A program made the translations under genes and the position numbers. DNA of 64,000 bases from Terriglobia bacterium (GTDB taxonomy: Bacteria; Acidobacteriota; Terriglobia; Acidiferrales; UBA7541). Location: positions 1-64,000 of the forward strand of contig JAIQFG010000010.1 of NCBI GenBank assembly GCA_020073375.1, read 5' to 3'. Positions within the stretch are counted from its first letter, which is position 1. Each line of letters opens with the position of its first letter. Under the pieces are notes generated by a model. It saw only the letters and a program-made list of their open reading frames with translations. It was not told the DNA's origin and made no database searches. Below, in pieces: positions 35,504-43,238 of the stretch.

Positions 35504-35732
35504 GAGATTGAGAGCCTGCGGCTCTTTTGCTCCTCGAGTGACCGAAAGTTTAGCAAAGTCGGACGCCAACTGGGCGGCGAATCGCTTGCGCGCGCCTCGG
35601 CGCAGTGTTAGATTCCCGGACTTCCCCCGCACCCCGTCGCTTTGCCATTGGACGCGACGCGGGGACGCAAAGTGTCATTTATTTTCGGAAAATAGAAGAG
35701 CCGAGGTTCGCGCGGCGGAGGGCAGGCCATCC

Positions 35733-36161
35733 ATGAAACCACTCCCAAAATTGAGCAAATCCGACCTCGCGCGCGCGAATGAACGCCTGCTCGGGAGCGC
35801 CCCCGCCGTCCACTTCGGATTGCAATTGCTGAAGGGCGAGCGTGGCCGCGCCGTTTTCCGCATGCCCGTTCTCGACCGGCACAAGCAGATACACCGCGTC
35901 GTTCACGGCGGGGTCATGGCCATGCTCGCAGACACCGCCGGGGGATTCGCCGCCTTCCTGGCTGAGCCGGAGGGCACGCGCGTGGTGACCATCGAAATGA
36001 AAATTAATTTTCTGGAGCCGGTGGCCGAGGGAACAGTCACGGCCGATGCGCGGGTAATCCGCCGCGGAAGATCCGTCAGCGTGGTGGATTGCAGCGTGAC
36101 CGACGCCAAACGCCGCCTGGTCGGTAAAGCCCTGATGACCTTCGCCGTGATCCGACAGTAG
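35733..36161 (+). CDS. PaaI-type hotdog-fold thioesterase
   Basis: The 142-residue protein has the PaaI/YdiI hotdog pattern: HKQIHRVVHGGVMAMLADTAGG, with the catalytic HGG turn and an Asp in the following helix, then VTIEMKINFLEPV and ADARVIRRGRSVSVVDCSV. It should hydrolyse an acyl-CoA thioester, but the acyl chain cannot be predicted. The ATG at 35733 gives a normal-length protein. Its TAG stop forms part of a GTAG-led palindrome. Confidence 0.87.
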   Translation: MKPLPKLSKSDLARANERLLGSAPAVHFGLQLLKGERGRAVFRMPVLDRHKQIHRVVHGGVMAMLADTAGGFAAFLAEPEGTRVVTIEMKINFLEPVAEGTVTADARVIRRGRSVSVVDCSVTDAKRRLVGKALMTFAVIRQ

Positions 36162-36179
36162 GACAGGCTTCAGCCTGTC
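36158..36179. repeat. GTAG-led palindrome, TTCA loop
   Basis: A 7-bp stem (GACAGGC/GCCTGTC) closes TTCA, identical to the one at 13692-13709. The TAG of the leader is the thioesterase stop codon. A second hairpin with a GAAA loop (stem GCGGGC/GCCCGC, 36212-36227) follows before hfq. Confidence 0.7.
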
Positions 36180-36260
36180 GCCTTTGACTTTCCTGCGCCC
36201 AAAATAAGCCTGCGGGCGAAAGCCCGCCAGTTGAACGCGCAGCCAAACTCTCCTGCAAAT

Positions 36261-36605
36261 CTACTGCCCGTTCACCCCACCCATCGAAGCATCTTCGCCG
36301 TCTTTATAAACATACTTTATGAATTGTTTATAAATCAGCAAATTCGGGCTGCCCGAGCGCGTCAGCTTGATGCAGTCCCGGTCGTACCACTCCACCGTCC
36401 CGTGCAGCGTTTCGCCGTCGGTCAGCGTCACCACCACCGGTGTCCGGGCCTGCATCTGCTTGATCCAGTAAAAATTCTCCGCGTGAGTTTGTTCGGGAGG
36501 AGCGGGCTTCTTGTGCGGCTGGGGCCCGGAAGTATGCGAGCGCGAAGAATTGTTGGTTGGTTCCTTGATTTCCGTCAGTGTAGGGCGAAATAACTTGCGA
36601 TTCAC
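36261..36605 (-). CDS. hfq: Hfq-like RNA chaperone with N-terminal extension
   Basis: Hfq forms a ring that pairs small RNAs with mRNAs. Residues about 45-103 carry Sm1 (VVVTLTDGETLHGTVEWYDRD) and a shortened Sm2 (NLLIYKQFIKYVYKDGE), where the usual YKHAIS is YKQFIK. The lateral Q-x-x motif before Sm1 is present as KQMQARTPV. About 40 disordered residues rich in Ser, His and Pro precede it, which is unusual. The GTG start has a good AAGGAG site. It lies 92 bases downstream of holB in the tmk-holB direction. Confidence 0.82.
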   Translation of the reverse strand: MNRKLFRPTLTEIKEPTNNSSRSHTSGPQPHKKPAPPEQTHAENFYWIKQMQARTPVVVTLTDGETLHGTVEWYDRDCIKLTRSGSPNLLIYKQFIKYVYKDGEDASMGGVNGQ

Positions 36606-36697
36606 GGCGAAAACTCCTTCTAAAAGTAGAAACGGCTGGTATGAAGAACGAACTCACCACCTATGATGCTCGCAAAAAGAATACGGGTACGTCAGTT

Positions 36698-37828
36698 CTA
36701 TCGGATCTCGGATTTTTCCGGAACCGGCGCCGGGCGGGCCAGCGAAATTGCCACGGCGTCCAATCCCAGCGACCGGTTGATGTTGCGCCTCATCCGCGAA
36801 TGGAGCACGTCAAAGCCATCCACGGCTTTGGTGATCCAGGCCACATCTACTTTCCTGCTCAAGTTTTCGAGCTCCCGGCGTAATGCTGGATTCCGCAACG
36901 TCTTCTTCGAGGAAGAACTGGACAGGTCAAGCAAGTCCGTGAGCAGACTATAGAACACTTCGAGAACATTTTCAAACGCGATTTCGTGGCTTTTGGCCAG
37001 CGCTGAAGTGCTGGCGAACAATGCGGCTACTCCGCGCAGATCCACCGCGCGTTCCAACACCGTGAGCGCATCGCGATGCAGCGCCGCCACCGCCCCAACG
37101 TCCATATCCATGGCCGCGCCGGGGCAACCTTCGCAATACTGCGCCGCCAGTTTGCGGTCCTCCGCGTTCATTTTCGTGCGCCGCACCAGAATCTCCTCCA
37201 CCTCTTCGGCCGGCAGCGGCGCCAGCGAAAATTGCAGGCAGCGCGAACGGATCGTGGACTGCAGCAAAAACGGATTCGGCGCGAGCAGGATAAGCGTGGC
37301 CGATTCCGGCGGCTCCTCGAGAATCTTCAGAAAAATTCCCGAAAGATCCCAGCGCATGGTTTCCGCGCCGTCCAGAATAAACACGCGCCGCCGTCCCTGC
37401 GGCTTGAAATACGCGGCGCGCTGCACGGCGCGCAACTGGCCCATGCGCAACATCGGCCGTGCCACCGGATCTTTGGCGCGCACCGGATCGGGCACCACGG
37501 CCCACACGTCCGGATGCGTCTGCAGCAGCAGGGGAATGCGTTCGACAGTCGAAGCGTCGGGTCGCTCGCCGCGCTGCGCCAGTCCCTGCTCGATGAGCGG
37601 CCGCACGTCCCCGAGCAGCGCGATCCGCCGGCACGCGTCGCACTCGCCGCAAAAGTCGTCCCGCAGCTGCTCGCAATTTGCCGCCTGCGCGAACATCCGC
37701 GCCAGCGTGAACTTGCCCACCCCGCGTGGCCCGGAAATCAGCATGGCATGAGGCACCCGCTCCGCAGCCAGCATCCCGCGCAGCGCCGCCACCACGTGCC
37801 CGTTGCCCAGAAATTCAGAAAATCCCAT
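36698..37828 (-). CDS. holB: DNA polymerase III delta-prime-type clamp-loader subunit
   Basis: The 376-residue protein has a P-loop (GPRGVGKFT), a four-cysteine zinc module (NCEQLRDDFCGECDAC), an AAA+ sensor region (RRVFILDGAETM, LKILEEPPESATLIL) and the SRC motif (IRSRCLQFSL). These are hallmarks of clamp-loader delta-prime/gamma proteins. Length and gene order downstream of tmk favour HolB, a usual pairing. A C-terminal helical collar domain follows. It lies between tmk and hfq in one apparent transcription unit. Confidence 0.9.
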   Translation of the reverse strand: MGFSEFLGNGHVVAALRGMLAAERVPHAMLISGPRGVGKFTLARMFAQAANCEQLRDDFCGECDACRRIALLGDVRPLIEQGLAQRGERPDASTVERIPLLLQTHPDVWAVVPDPVRAKDPVARPMLRMGQLRAVQRAAYFKPQGRRRVFILDGAETMRWDLSGIFLKILEEPPESATLILLAPNPFLLQSTIRSRCLQFSLAPLPAEEVEEILVRRTKMNAEDRKLAAQYCEGCPGAAMDMDVGAVAALHRDALTVLERAVDLRGVAALFASTSALAKSHEIAFENVLEVFYSLLTDLLDLSSSSSKKTLRNPALRRELENLSRKVDVAWITKAVDGFDVLHSRMRRNINRSLGLDAVAISLARPAPVPEKSEIR

Positions 37829-37871
37829 CAGCGATGCTCCAGCCCACGCCGCTTAAAATCTCGACGCGCCA

Positions 37872-38561
37872 TCAACTCAACGAAAATACACGCGACTCCA
37901 CAGCCTCCATCACACCCCGGTGAATTTTCTCGGGCGAGCGCAGTTCCCCGGTCTCCGCATCCATGCAATCAATCCGCGCCCAGTTCGCGTCCTCGGCCAG
38001 TCGCTCGTACGTGTTCGCCGTCTGTTCCAGGTGAGCCAGGTCCGCTTCCAGAATATCGCGCTGCAGCGTGGTATAAGTCCGCTCGGTCTTCAACCCCACC
38101 AGCCGGTGCGCTTCGGCCACCGGAATGCGCAAATAGATCACCAGATCTTCCACCGGCAATCCATACAGTTTGTACTCTAGATGTTTCAGCCAGGCGATGA
38201 ACTCATCCCGCTTTCCGGCGGGCACTCGTTCGCTCTGGTGCGCCAAGTTCGATGCGATGTACCGGTCCGCGAGAACGATCTTTCCTGCGGCCAGCGCCGA
38301 TTCCAGCTCCGGCTTCGCCTCCAGGCGGTCCCCCGCGTACAGCAGCGCGGATAGATGCGGATCAACCTGGGTGACCGACCCGAATTCGCCGTTCAAAAAA
38401 CGCCCCACCAGCTTGCCGAAAAACGATTCGTACCGCGGAAAGCTGACCTGCAGCACCCGGTACCCGCGCTTTTCCACCTCGCGCGCCAGCAATTCCAGCT
38501 GCGTGCGTTTCCCCGAGCCGTCAATCCCCTCCAGCGCAATTAATTTTCCACGCGGCGTCAT
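37872..38561 (-). CDS. tmk: Thymidylate kinase
   Basis: Tmk phosphorylates dTMP to dTDP with ATP. The 229-residue product has the P-loop ALEGIDGSGKRTQ, the DRY-type motif VLADRYIASNLAHQ and a YxxLP-like region. The first ATG that starts next to the P-loop was chosen; the much longer open frame upstream covers the repeat-filled gap and is not coding. It is somewhat longer than the typical ~210 residues. The residue after the P-loop GK is Arg where many Tmks have Ser or Thr, so the call carries slight doubt. Confidence 0.86.
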   Translation of the reverse strand: MTPRGKLIALEGIDGSGKRTQLELLAREVEKRGYRVLQVSFPRYESFFGKLVGRFLNGEFGSVTQVDPHLSALLYAGDRLEAKPELESALAAGKIVLADRYIASNLAHQSERVPAGKRDEFIAWLKHLEYKLYGLPVEDLVIYLRIPVAEAHRLVGLKTERTYTTLQRDILEADLAHLEQTANTYERLAEDANWARIDCMDAETGELRSPEKIHRGVMEAVESRVFSLS

Positions 38562-38606
38562 AATCAGGTGTGCAAGTCTAACGTGCTCCCCGATGTGCAG
38601 CAAGCA

Positions 38607-38693
38607 GTTGTAGGACAGGCACTCTTGCCTGTCCGGGTTAGATCTTCGTCGTCGCCCGCAAAAGTGGACAGGCAGGAATGCCTGTCCTACAAC
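38607..38693. repeat. REPIN-like unit with 15-bp perfect inverted ends in the tmk-yggS gap
   Basis: GTTGTAGGACAGGCA and its exact complement bound an 87-base unit holding two hairpins. The first is at 38613-38634 (stem GGACAGGC, loop ACTCTT), the second at 38666-38687 (stem GGACAGGCA, loop GGAA). The unit sits between divergent genes. Confidence 0.8.
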
Positions 38694-38766
38694 AGCAGCC
38701 GTGCCAAGCCAATCTGGCAGTAATCGCCCGAAATATTCCCCGGTTGCACATGCTAGAATTTCCCCA

Positions 38767-39540
38767 ATGACAAGCGAACGGACCGAATTAGCCGCGAATC
38801 TCGCCCGCGTCCGCGAGCGCATCGATCGCGCAGCCTCCCGATCCGCCCGCCACCCCGAAGACATCACTCTAATCGCCGTCTCAAAAACAAAATCCGCCGC
38901 GCAAATCAGAGCCCTTTACGACGCAGGCGTGCGCCATTTCGGTGAAAACCGGATCCAGGAGCGGGAAGCCAAGCTCGGTCATCTTTCCGATCTCGACGCC
39001 ACCTGGCACATGATCGGCCACCTGCAAAGCAACAAGTCTGCAAAAGCCGTGCGCCTGTTTGACACCGTCGATTCCCTGGACAGCGTGGCTCTGGCGGAAA
39101 GGCTCGACCGCGGAAAAAAAGATTTCAACACAGAGGTCACGGAGGGCACGGAGAAAAACAGAGAAGAACGGAAGGGAAGCGCGGCAAACCCCACCGCACC
39201 GCTGCGCGTCCTCATCGAAGTGAAACTCGATCCCGGCGAATCAAAATCCGGAATCCGCGCCGAGGATTTGGCTCCGCTGGCCCATGCCGTGCTGCCGTTG
39301 CCTCATCTAAATCTGCGAGGCCTGATGGGCGTCCCACCCTACTTCGACGATGCCGAACAAGCGCGCCCCTATTTCCGCCGCCTGCGCCAATTGCGCGATG
39401 CCATCCGCGCCGAAACAGGGAACCACCTGCTGCCCGTCCTCTCCATGGGCATGTCCCACGATTTTGAGGTAGCCATTGAAGAAGGCGCCACCGAGATCCG
39501 CATCGGCACCGCTCTTTTCGGAGAGAGGGAAAAAGCTTAG
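38767..39540 (+). CDS. yggS: YggS/PLPBP family pyridoxal-phosphate homeostasis protein, with internal repeat insertion
   Basis: This single-domain PLP-barrel protein buffers and delivers pyridoxal phosphate. The lysine lies in ITLIAVSKTKSAAQI, followed by FGENRIQE and WHMIGHLQSNK; the phosphate-binding end is SMGMSHDFEVAIEEGATEIRIGTALFG. Residues about 117-142 (NTEVTEGTEKNREE and neighbours) are absent from the typical family and match the reading of a dispersed CACAGAG-type DNA repeat. This makes the protein 257 residues instead of about 230. The frame is intact. The DUF167 gene follows immediately. Confidence 0.9.
   Translation: MTSERTELAANLARVRERIDRAASRSARHPEDITLIAVSKTKSAAQIRALYDAGVRHFGENRIQEREAKLGHLSDLDATWHMIGHLQSNKSAKAVRLFDTVDSLDSVALAERLDRGKKDFNTEVTEGTEKNREERKGSAANPTAPLRVLIEVKLDPGESKSGIRAEDLAPLAHAVLPLPHLNLRGLMGVPPYFDDAEQARPYFRRLRQLRDAIRAETGNHLLPVLSMGMSHDFEVAIEEGATEIRIGTALFGEREKA
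39126..39170 (+). repeat. CACAGAG-type dispersed repeat inside yggS
   Basis: The stretch repeats a roughly 11-base pattern (ACACAGAGG, CACGGAGGG, CACGGAGAA). Its complement-strand relative occupies the gap near 53363-53417. Here it is read in frame as part of yggS. Confidence 0.6.
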
Positions 39541-39542
39541 CC

Positions 39543-39824
39543 GTGCAGGTCGCCGAAAAAGACGGCGTCGTAACTTTCGCGGTCCGCGTGCAGCCGCGCG
39601 CCAGCCGCAATGAAATCGCCGGCGAATATCAGGACGCTCTGAAAATCCGCCTCACCTCTCCCCCGGTCGATGACCGCGCCAACGAGGCTCTGCGCAAGCT
39701 GCTGGCATCTCGTTTGAAAGTGCCGCTGGCGGCTGTTAGAATCGCGGCGGGCGAGCACAGCCGCACCAAGCGCGTCGAAATTCGCGGCGTGACCCCGGAA
39801 ATGATCCGAGCGCTGGCGATTTAA
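39543..39824 (+). CDS. DUF167 (YggU family) protein
   Basis: The 93-residue protein has the DUF167 pattern: VQPRASRNEIAGEYQDALKIRL, then SPPVDDRANEALRKLLA, and the AGEHSRTKRVEIRG end. The biochemical function of the family is unknown. The GTG start is two bases after yggS, an arrangement common in bacteria, although the YggT gene that often sits between them is missing. Confidence 0.88.
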   Translation: MQVAEKDGVVTFAVRVQPRASRNEIAGEYQDALKIRLTSPPVDDRANEALRKLLASRLKVPLAAVRIAAGEHSRTKRVEIRGVTPEMIRALAI

Positions 39825-39862
39825 CTCAGGCCGGCCCGAGAAGTTCCTGAAGCTGTCCACCT

Positions 39863-41038
39863 ATGCCCGACATCGCAGCCATCCAGAGCGCCCTCGCCGA
39901 ACATAAAATCGACGCCTGGCTGTTCTACGATATCCTGCACCGCGATCCCATCGCCTATCGCGTCCTGGGCCTGGATCACGCATTGGCCAAGCGCCGCTGG
40001 TTTTACATGATCCCCGCGAAGGGCGCGCCGCGAAAGCTCGTCCACCGCATCGAGGCCGGCGCTCTCGATTCGCTCCCTGGCGAAAAAATGGTTTATGCCG
40101 CCGCCGGCGAACTTGAAAAAAATCTAAAAAAACTCATCGGCCGCGCGAAAAAAGTGGCCATGCAGTATTCCCCCAACAACCAGATTCCATATATCTCCCT
40201 GGTGGATGCCGGAACCGTGGAGCTTATCAGCGCCCAAGGCTGCAAAGTGGTGAGTTCCGCCGACCTGGTCCAGCAATTCGAGGCCGTCTGGTCGCCCGCG
40301 CAGCTGGAATCGCATCGCATCGCCGGCCGCGCGATCGACACGATTACCGAGGCGGCCTTCACCGAAGCCGCGCGCCGCGTTCGCGCAAAAGAAATTTTCA
40401 CCGAATACGACCTGCAGCAATGGATGTTCGCGCAATTCCGCGCGAATGGCGTGGTTTCCGATTCCGCTCCCATTGTCGCCGTCGGCCCGCACTCGGGCGA
40501 TCCGCATTATGAGCCCATGCCGCAAGGCTCCGCGCAGGTTCGTGAGGGCGATCTGCTTCTGCTCGACGTATGGGGAAAAACGGCAGCGCCCGGCAGCGTC
40601 TACTATGACATCACCTGGGTCGGATATCTGGGCGCGAAAGTTCCCGCAAAGTATGCGAAAATTTTCACGATCGTCCGCGACGCCCGCGACGCGGCCGTCG
40701 ATTTCGTTCTGAAAAACGTGAAGGCAGGCCGCGCCATCGAAGGCTGGCAGGTGGACCGCGCCGCGCGCGATGTGATTCGCAGGGCCGGATACGCCGACCG
40801 CTTCGTCCATCGCACCGGCCACAACATCGGCCAGGAAGTCCACGGCACCGGAGCGAACATGGATAACTTGGAGACGCGCGACGTCCGCCGCGTCATTCCG
40901 CGCACCTGTTTTTCCGTCGAACCCGGAATCTATCTCCCCGAGTTCGGCATCCGCAGCGAGGTGGATGTCTACGTCGCCGACGGCCGCGCCGAAGTGACCG
41001 GCCCGGCCCAGACCGGAATTCTCCCGCTGTTGCAGTAG
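39863..41038 (+). CDS. M24 family metallopeptidase (Xaa-Pro aminopeptidase-like)
   Basis: The 391-residue protein has the pita-bread fold metal ligands in order: Asp in LLLLDVWG, Asp in VYYDITWVG, His in HRTGHNIGQEVHG, Glu in FSVEPGIYL and Glu in GIRSEVDVYV. The N-terminal ~150 residues form the creatinase-like domain. It probably cleaves Xaa-Pro dipeptides or related imidodipeptides; the exact substrate is uncertain. It has no signal peptide, so it should be cytoplasmic. It may be the third gene of the yggS transcript. Confidence 0.88.
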   Translation: MPDIAAIQSALAEHKIDAWLFYDILHRDPIAYRVLGLDHALAKRRWFYMIPAKGAPRKLVHRIEAGALDSLPGEKMVYAAAGELEKNLKKLIGRAKKVAMQYSPNNQIPYISLVDAGTVELISAQGCKVVSSADLVQQFEAVWSPAQLESHRIAGRAIDTITEAAFTEAARRVRAKEIFTEYDLQQWMFAQFRANGVVSDSAPIVAVGPHSGDPHYEPMPQGSAQVREGDLLLLDVWGKTAAPGSVYYDITWVGYLGAKVPAKYAKIFTIVRDARDAAVDFVLKNVKAGRAIEGWQVDRAARDVIRRAGYADRFVHRTGHNIGQEVHGTGANMDNLETRDVRRVIPRTCFSVEPGIYLPEFGIRSEVDVYVADGRAEVTGPAQTGILPLLQ

Positions 41039-41066
41039 GGACGTGGATTTTTGCAAGCTATTGCGC

Positions 41067-41225
41067 AAGTAATCTTTGTTGGTCGTGGCTTTAGCCACGA
41101 CATATATGGTTGCAGTTGAATTTGGCTTCAACCGCTGGCGGATTTGAATTGGGGCACTCACACACACTCGTTAACCCATGGCGGCTCGTCGAATTTGAAT
41201 GTCGACCACATTTGAGATGGTTTTA
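41067..41225. repeat. Copy B of the hairpin element after the M24 peptidase gene
   Basis: TAATCTTTG leads into a perfect 8-bp hairpin at 41082-41101 (stem GTCGTGGC/GCCACGAC, loop TTTA). Downstream CGTCGA and TTGAGATGG stretches also resemble the element at 47052-47182. The stem differs from the other copies by compensatory changes. No coding sequence was seen in this gap. Confidence 0.65.
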
Positions 41226-41253
41226 GATCGAGGAAGGGAAGCGGTACCCAGCG

Positions 41254-41676
41254 ATGCCCAAGGACACCATGGCCGACGAATCAATCCATAAGGACGCACC
41301 TGCCGGAAACGTGGCCCTCGGCGCCGTGGTCGCGCTAGCGGGCTGGGCCGTTCCCGGCCTGGGCCACCTGATCCTGCGCAAGTGGAGCAAGGCCGCCTTC
41401 TATTTTCTTTGTGTAGGTGGGCTTGCCTGCGTGGGCCTGCTGATGCGCGGAGGCGTTTTCGCGCCGGGTTCGGAAGACCTGTTTGACCGCCTCGGATTCT
41501 TTGCAGACATCGGCACCGGAGCGTTCTATTTTCTGGCGCGCATGATCCAGACGGCTGGCCCGGACGTAGCCCATGCCACCGGCGACTACGGCACGCGCAT
41601 GTTTGCCGCCGCCGGCATGATCAACCTCCTCACGGTTCTGGAAGCATACGAAATCGGTCGCGGCAGGAGGACCTAA
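41254..41676 (+). CDS. Small multi-helix membrane protein, unknown function
   Basis: The 140-residue protein has a polar N-terminus and then a Gly/Pro-containing first helix (VALAGWAVPGLGHLILRKW) with a TM2-like turn. A second helix (AAFYFLCVGGLACVGLLM) and a weaker third near the C-terminus follow. It resembles an acidobacterial DUF family near DUF6677, but I cannot verify that. An internal ATG at 41269 with AAGGA close upstream is an equally possible start. It is coupled to the next small gene. Confidence 0.7.
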   Translation: MPKDTMADESIHKDAPAGNVALGAVVALAGWAVPGLGHLILRKWSKAAFYFLCVGGLACVGLLMRGGVFAPGSEDLFDRLGFFADIGTGAFYFLARMIQTAGPDVAHATGDYGTRMFAAAGMINLLTVLEAYEIGRGRRT

Positions 41677-41868
41677 TTGAGCTCCCTGTTCGGCAATTTC
41701 ACTCATTTTGACGCATTGGTTTTCTTCGCCATCACCGTTTCCGTGACGTTCGCATTTCTCTCCAAGCGCGGCGCCCTGGAGCGCTTGAAGTACGTCGCCT
41801 GGGCCTTCCTTGCCTTCTTGCTCGTGGCTGTCGGCATCGGCTGGCTGATGCTCCCCTTCTCGCGGTAG
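41677..41868 (+). CDS. Small membrane protein, unknown function
   Basis: The 63-residue protein has two hydrophobic helices (FDALVFFAITVSVTFAFL and AWAFLAFLLVAVGIGWLML) separated by a basic loop. It starts at TTG, directly after the previous stop codon. A strong AGGAGG site six bases upstream makes the unusual start credible. Function is unknown; it may work with the preceding membrane protein. Confidence 0.65.
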   Translation: MSSLFGNFTHFDALVFFAITVSVTFAFLSKRGALERLKYVAWAFLAFLLVAVGIGWLMLPFSR

Positions 41869-41899
41869 CCGCTTCTCGCACCTCGCCCCAACCCCGTGT

Positions 41900-41929
41900 T
41901 TGACAGTTTTTTCCGCCCGATGCTACAGT
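41900..41929 (+). promoter_or_regulatory. Promoter of tRNA-Thr
   Basis: A consensus TTGACA is followed, after 18 bases, by TACAGT. The expected start site lies about 6 bases before the mature tRNA. Confidence 0.6.
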
Positions 41930-41941
41930 GAATTACGCGAA

Positions 41942-42017
41942 GCCGAGGTAGCTCAGTTGGTAGAGCAGTCGATTCGTAATCGACAGGTCCCCGGTTCAAG
42001 TCCGGGCCTCGGCTCCA
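41942..42017 (+). tRNA. tRNA-Thr (anticodon CGT)
   Basis: The 76-base gene folds as a cloverleaf. The acceptor stem GCCGAGG pairs with CCTCGGC, the D arm contains AGCTCAGTTGGTAGAGC, and the anticodon stem GTCGA/TCGAC closes the loop TTCGTAA. The T arm is CCGGTTCAAGTCCGG. The CGT anticodon reads ACG codons (threonine). The 3' CCA is encoded. Confidence 0.97.
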
Positions 42018-42114
42018 TCTTTTTTTCACCATGTTGAGATTCAAGGACAGGCAACTCGATAGGTACGCAAGCCCATCCATGTATGCGTGCGGGTGTAGCA
42101 GGTGCCTTTTCGCC

Positions 42115-42120
42115 TATAAT
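42115..42120 (+). promoter_or_regulatory. Possible -10 element (TATAAT)
   Basis: A perfect TATAAT lies 68 bases before the secreted repeat-protein gene, but no good -35 element is visible at normal spacing. Confidence 0.3.
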
Positions 42121-42188
42121 TCTTAAGGCCGGCAATTTTGACCCCTGCGGTGCCCTTTGAAAGCGCGGAGACCGAGGCAAACTTCAAT

Positions 42189-43238
42189 ATGAAAAGCGCT
42201 GCCACAGCCGTCCTGTGCGGGATCGCCATTTGCGGAGGCATCTCTGTTCCCGGTCATCTCATGGCGCAAGCCGCTCCCGGGCCGCTTTCCGTACCGCAAC
42301 AGTCTCCGTCTCCGCGCCCAAAGCCCGCAGCCGCCAAACCCAAGCCGCCGGAAATTCCTCCACGGACGACTCTCGCGGGCGAATGGAAGCTCAATCGCGA
42401 TGAAAGCGACGATCTGCGCACAAAGATCCAGGATTCGCGCGGCAAAAAAGCAGGGAGCACCGGGGGCAGCGGCAATGGCGGAGGCAATCCCGGCGGCGGG
42501 TACCCCGGCGGCGGAGGCTATCCTGGTGGCGGTGGTTACCCGGGTGGCGGAGGCTACCCCGGCGGAGGCTATCCGGGCGGTGGCGGCTATCCCGGTGGCG
42601 GTTATCCTGGCGGAGGTTATCCGGATGATGGTCAAGTCAGCCGGCGAGACGCGGAAACCGACGAAAGGCTCGAACAATTAATTCGCCCTCCCACCTCCTT
42701 GACCTTCACGCTCAACAGCGCGGAAGTCGACATGACCGACGATCATTACACCAAGATGGTCTTCTATACCGACGGCCGGAAGCTGCAAAAACAAAAGGAC
42801 AGCAGCAATCAGGAAATCGCCGCGCGCTGGGAAGGCACCCGCCTGGTCACGGACGAGAAGACTCAACAAGGTTCGCCAATGACCCGCACCTTCGAGCTGT
42901 CGTCGGACGGCCGCCAGTTTTTTGAGACCGTGCACGTCGACCGCGGCAAATCCAAGGGCTTGCTCGTTATCCGTTTCGTTTATGACGCCTTCGCGCCCGC
43001 CATGCAAACCGGCCCCGATAATGATCCCAACCGGCCCGTGCTAAAGAGAAAAGCCGACACGGGCAACGCCACCCCAGCCGCTCCAGGATCAGGCGCCGAT
43101 CCGTCCGCCGATTCGACCCCGCCCGCGCAGAAGCGCCCCGCGGACACAGGCGCAAACACTGCTCCATCTTCATCCCCCGATCCGAATCAGCCGGTGATGC
43201 GCAGGCGGACCGACAGCGGCAACAGCTCATCCCAATGA
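42189..43238 (+). CDS. Secreted protein with Gly-Gly-Tyr-Pro repeats
   Basis: The 349-residue product has a signal peptide ending near HLMAQA and a Pro-rich stretch. Next comes a short motif (GEWKLNRDESDD) and about 55 residues of GGYPG-type repeats. A folded domain of about 110 residues follows (TFTLNSAEVDMTDDHYTKMVFYTD..., with RTFELSSDGRQFFETVHVD). The tail is Pro/Asp/Ala-rich with repeated PVLKRKADTG/PVMRRRTDSG. The N-terminal W-x-L-N motif and beta-rich domain resemble secreted acidobacterial proteins of unknown role. The stop codon overlaps the next start (ATGA), so it is coupled to the VWA gene. Confidence 0.75.
   Translation: MKSAATAVLCGIAICGGISVPGHLMAQAAPGPLSVPQQSPSPRPKPAAAKPKPPEIPPRTTLAGEWKLNRDESDDLRTKIQDSRGKKAGSTGGSGNGGGNPGGGYPGGGGYPGGGGYPGGGGYPGGGYPGGGGYPGGGYPGGGYPDDGQVSRRDAETDERLEQLIRPPTSLTFTLNSAEVDMTDDHYTKMVFYTDGRKLQKQKDSSNQEIAARWEGTRLVTDEKTQQGSPMTRTFELSSDGRQFFETVHVDRGKSKGLLVIRFVYDAFAPAMQTGPDNDPNRPVLKRKADTGNATPAAPGSGADPSADSTPPAQKRPADTGANTAPSSSPDPNQPVMRRRTDSGNSSSQ

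Noticed and set aside
38562-38867. Long N-terminal extension of thymidylate kinase
   Set aside because: It lies over the repeat-filled intergenic region and shows no Tmk similarity; the P-loop starts right after the chosen ATG.
42480-42625. Possible CRISPR-like or minisatellite DNA repeat
   Set aside because: The periodicity is codon-based and encodes Gly-Gly-Tyr-Pro repeats in a secreted protein.
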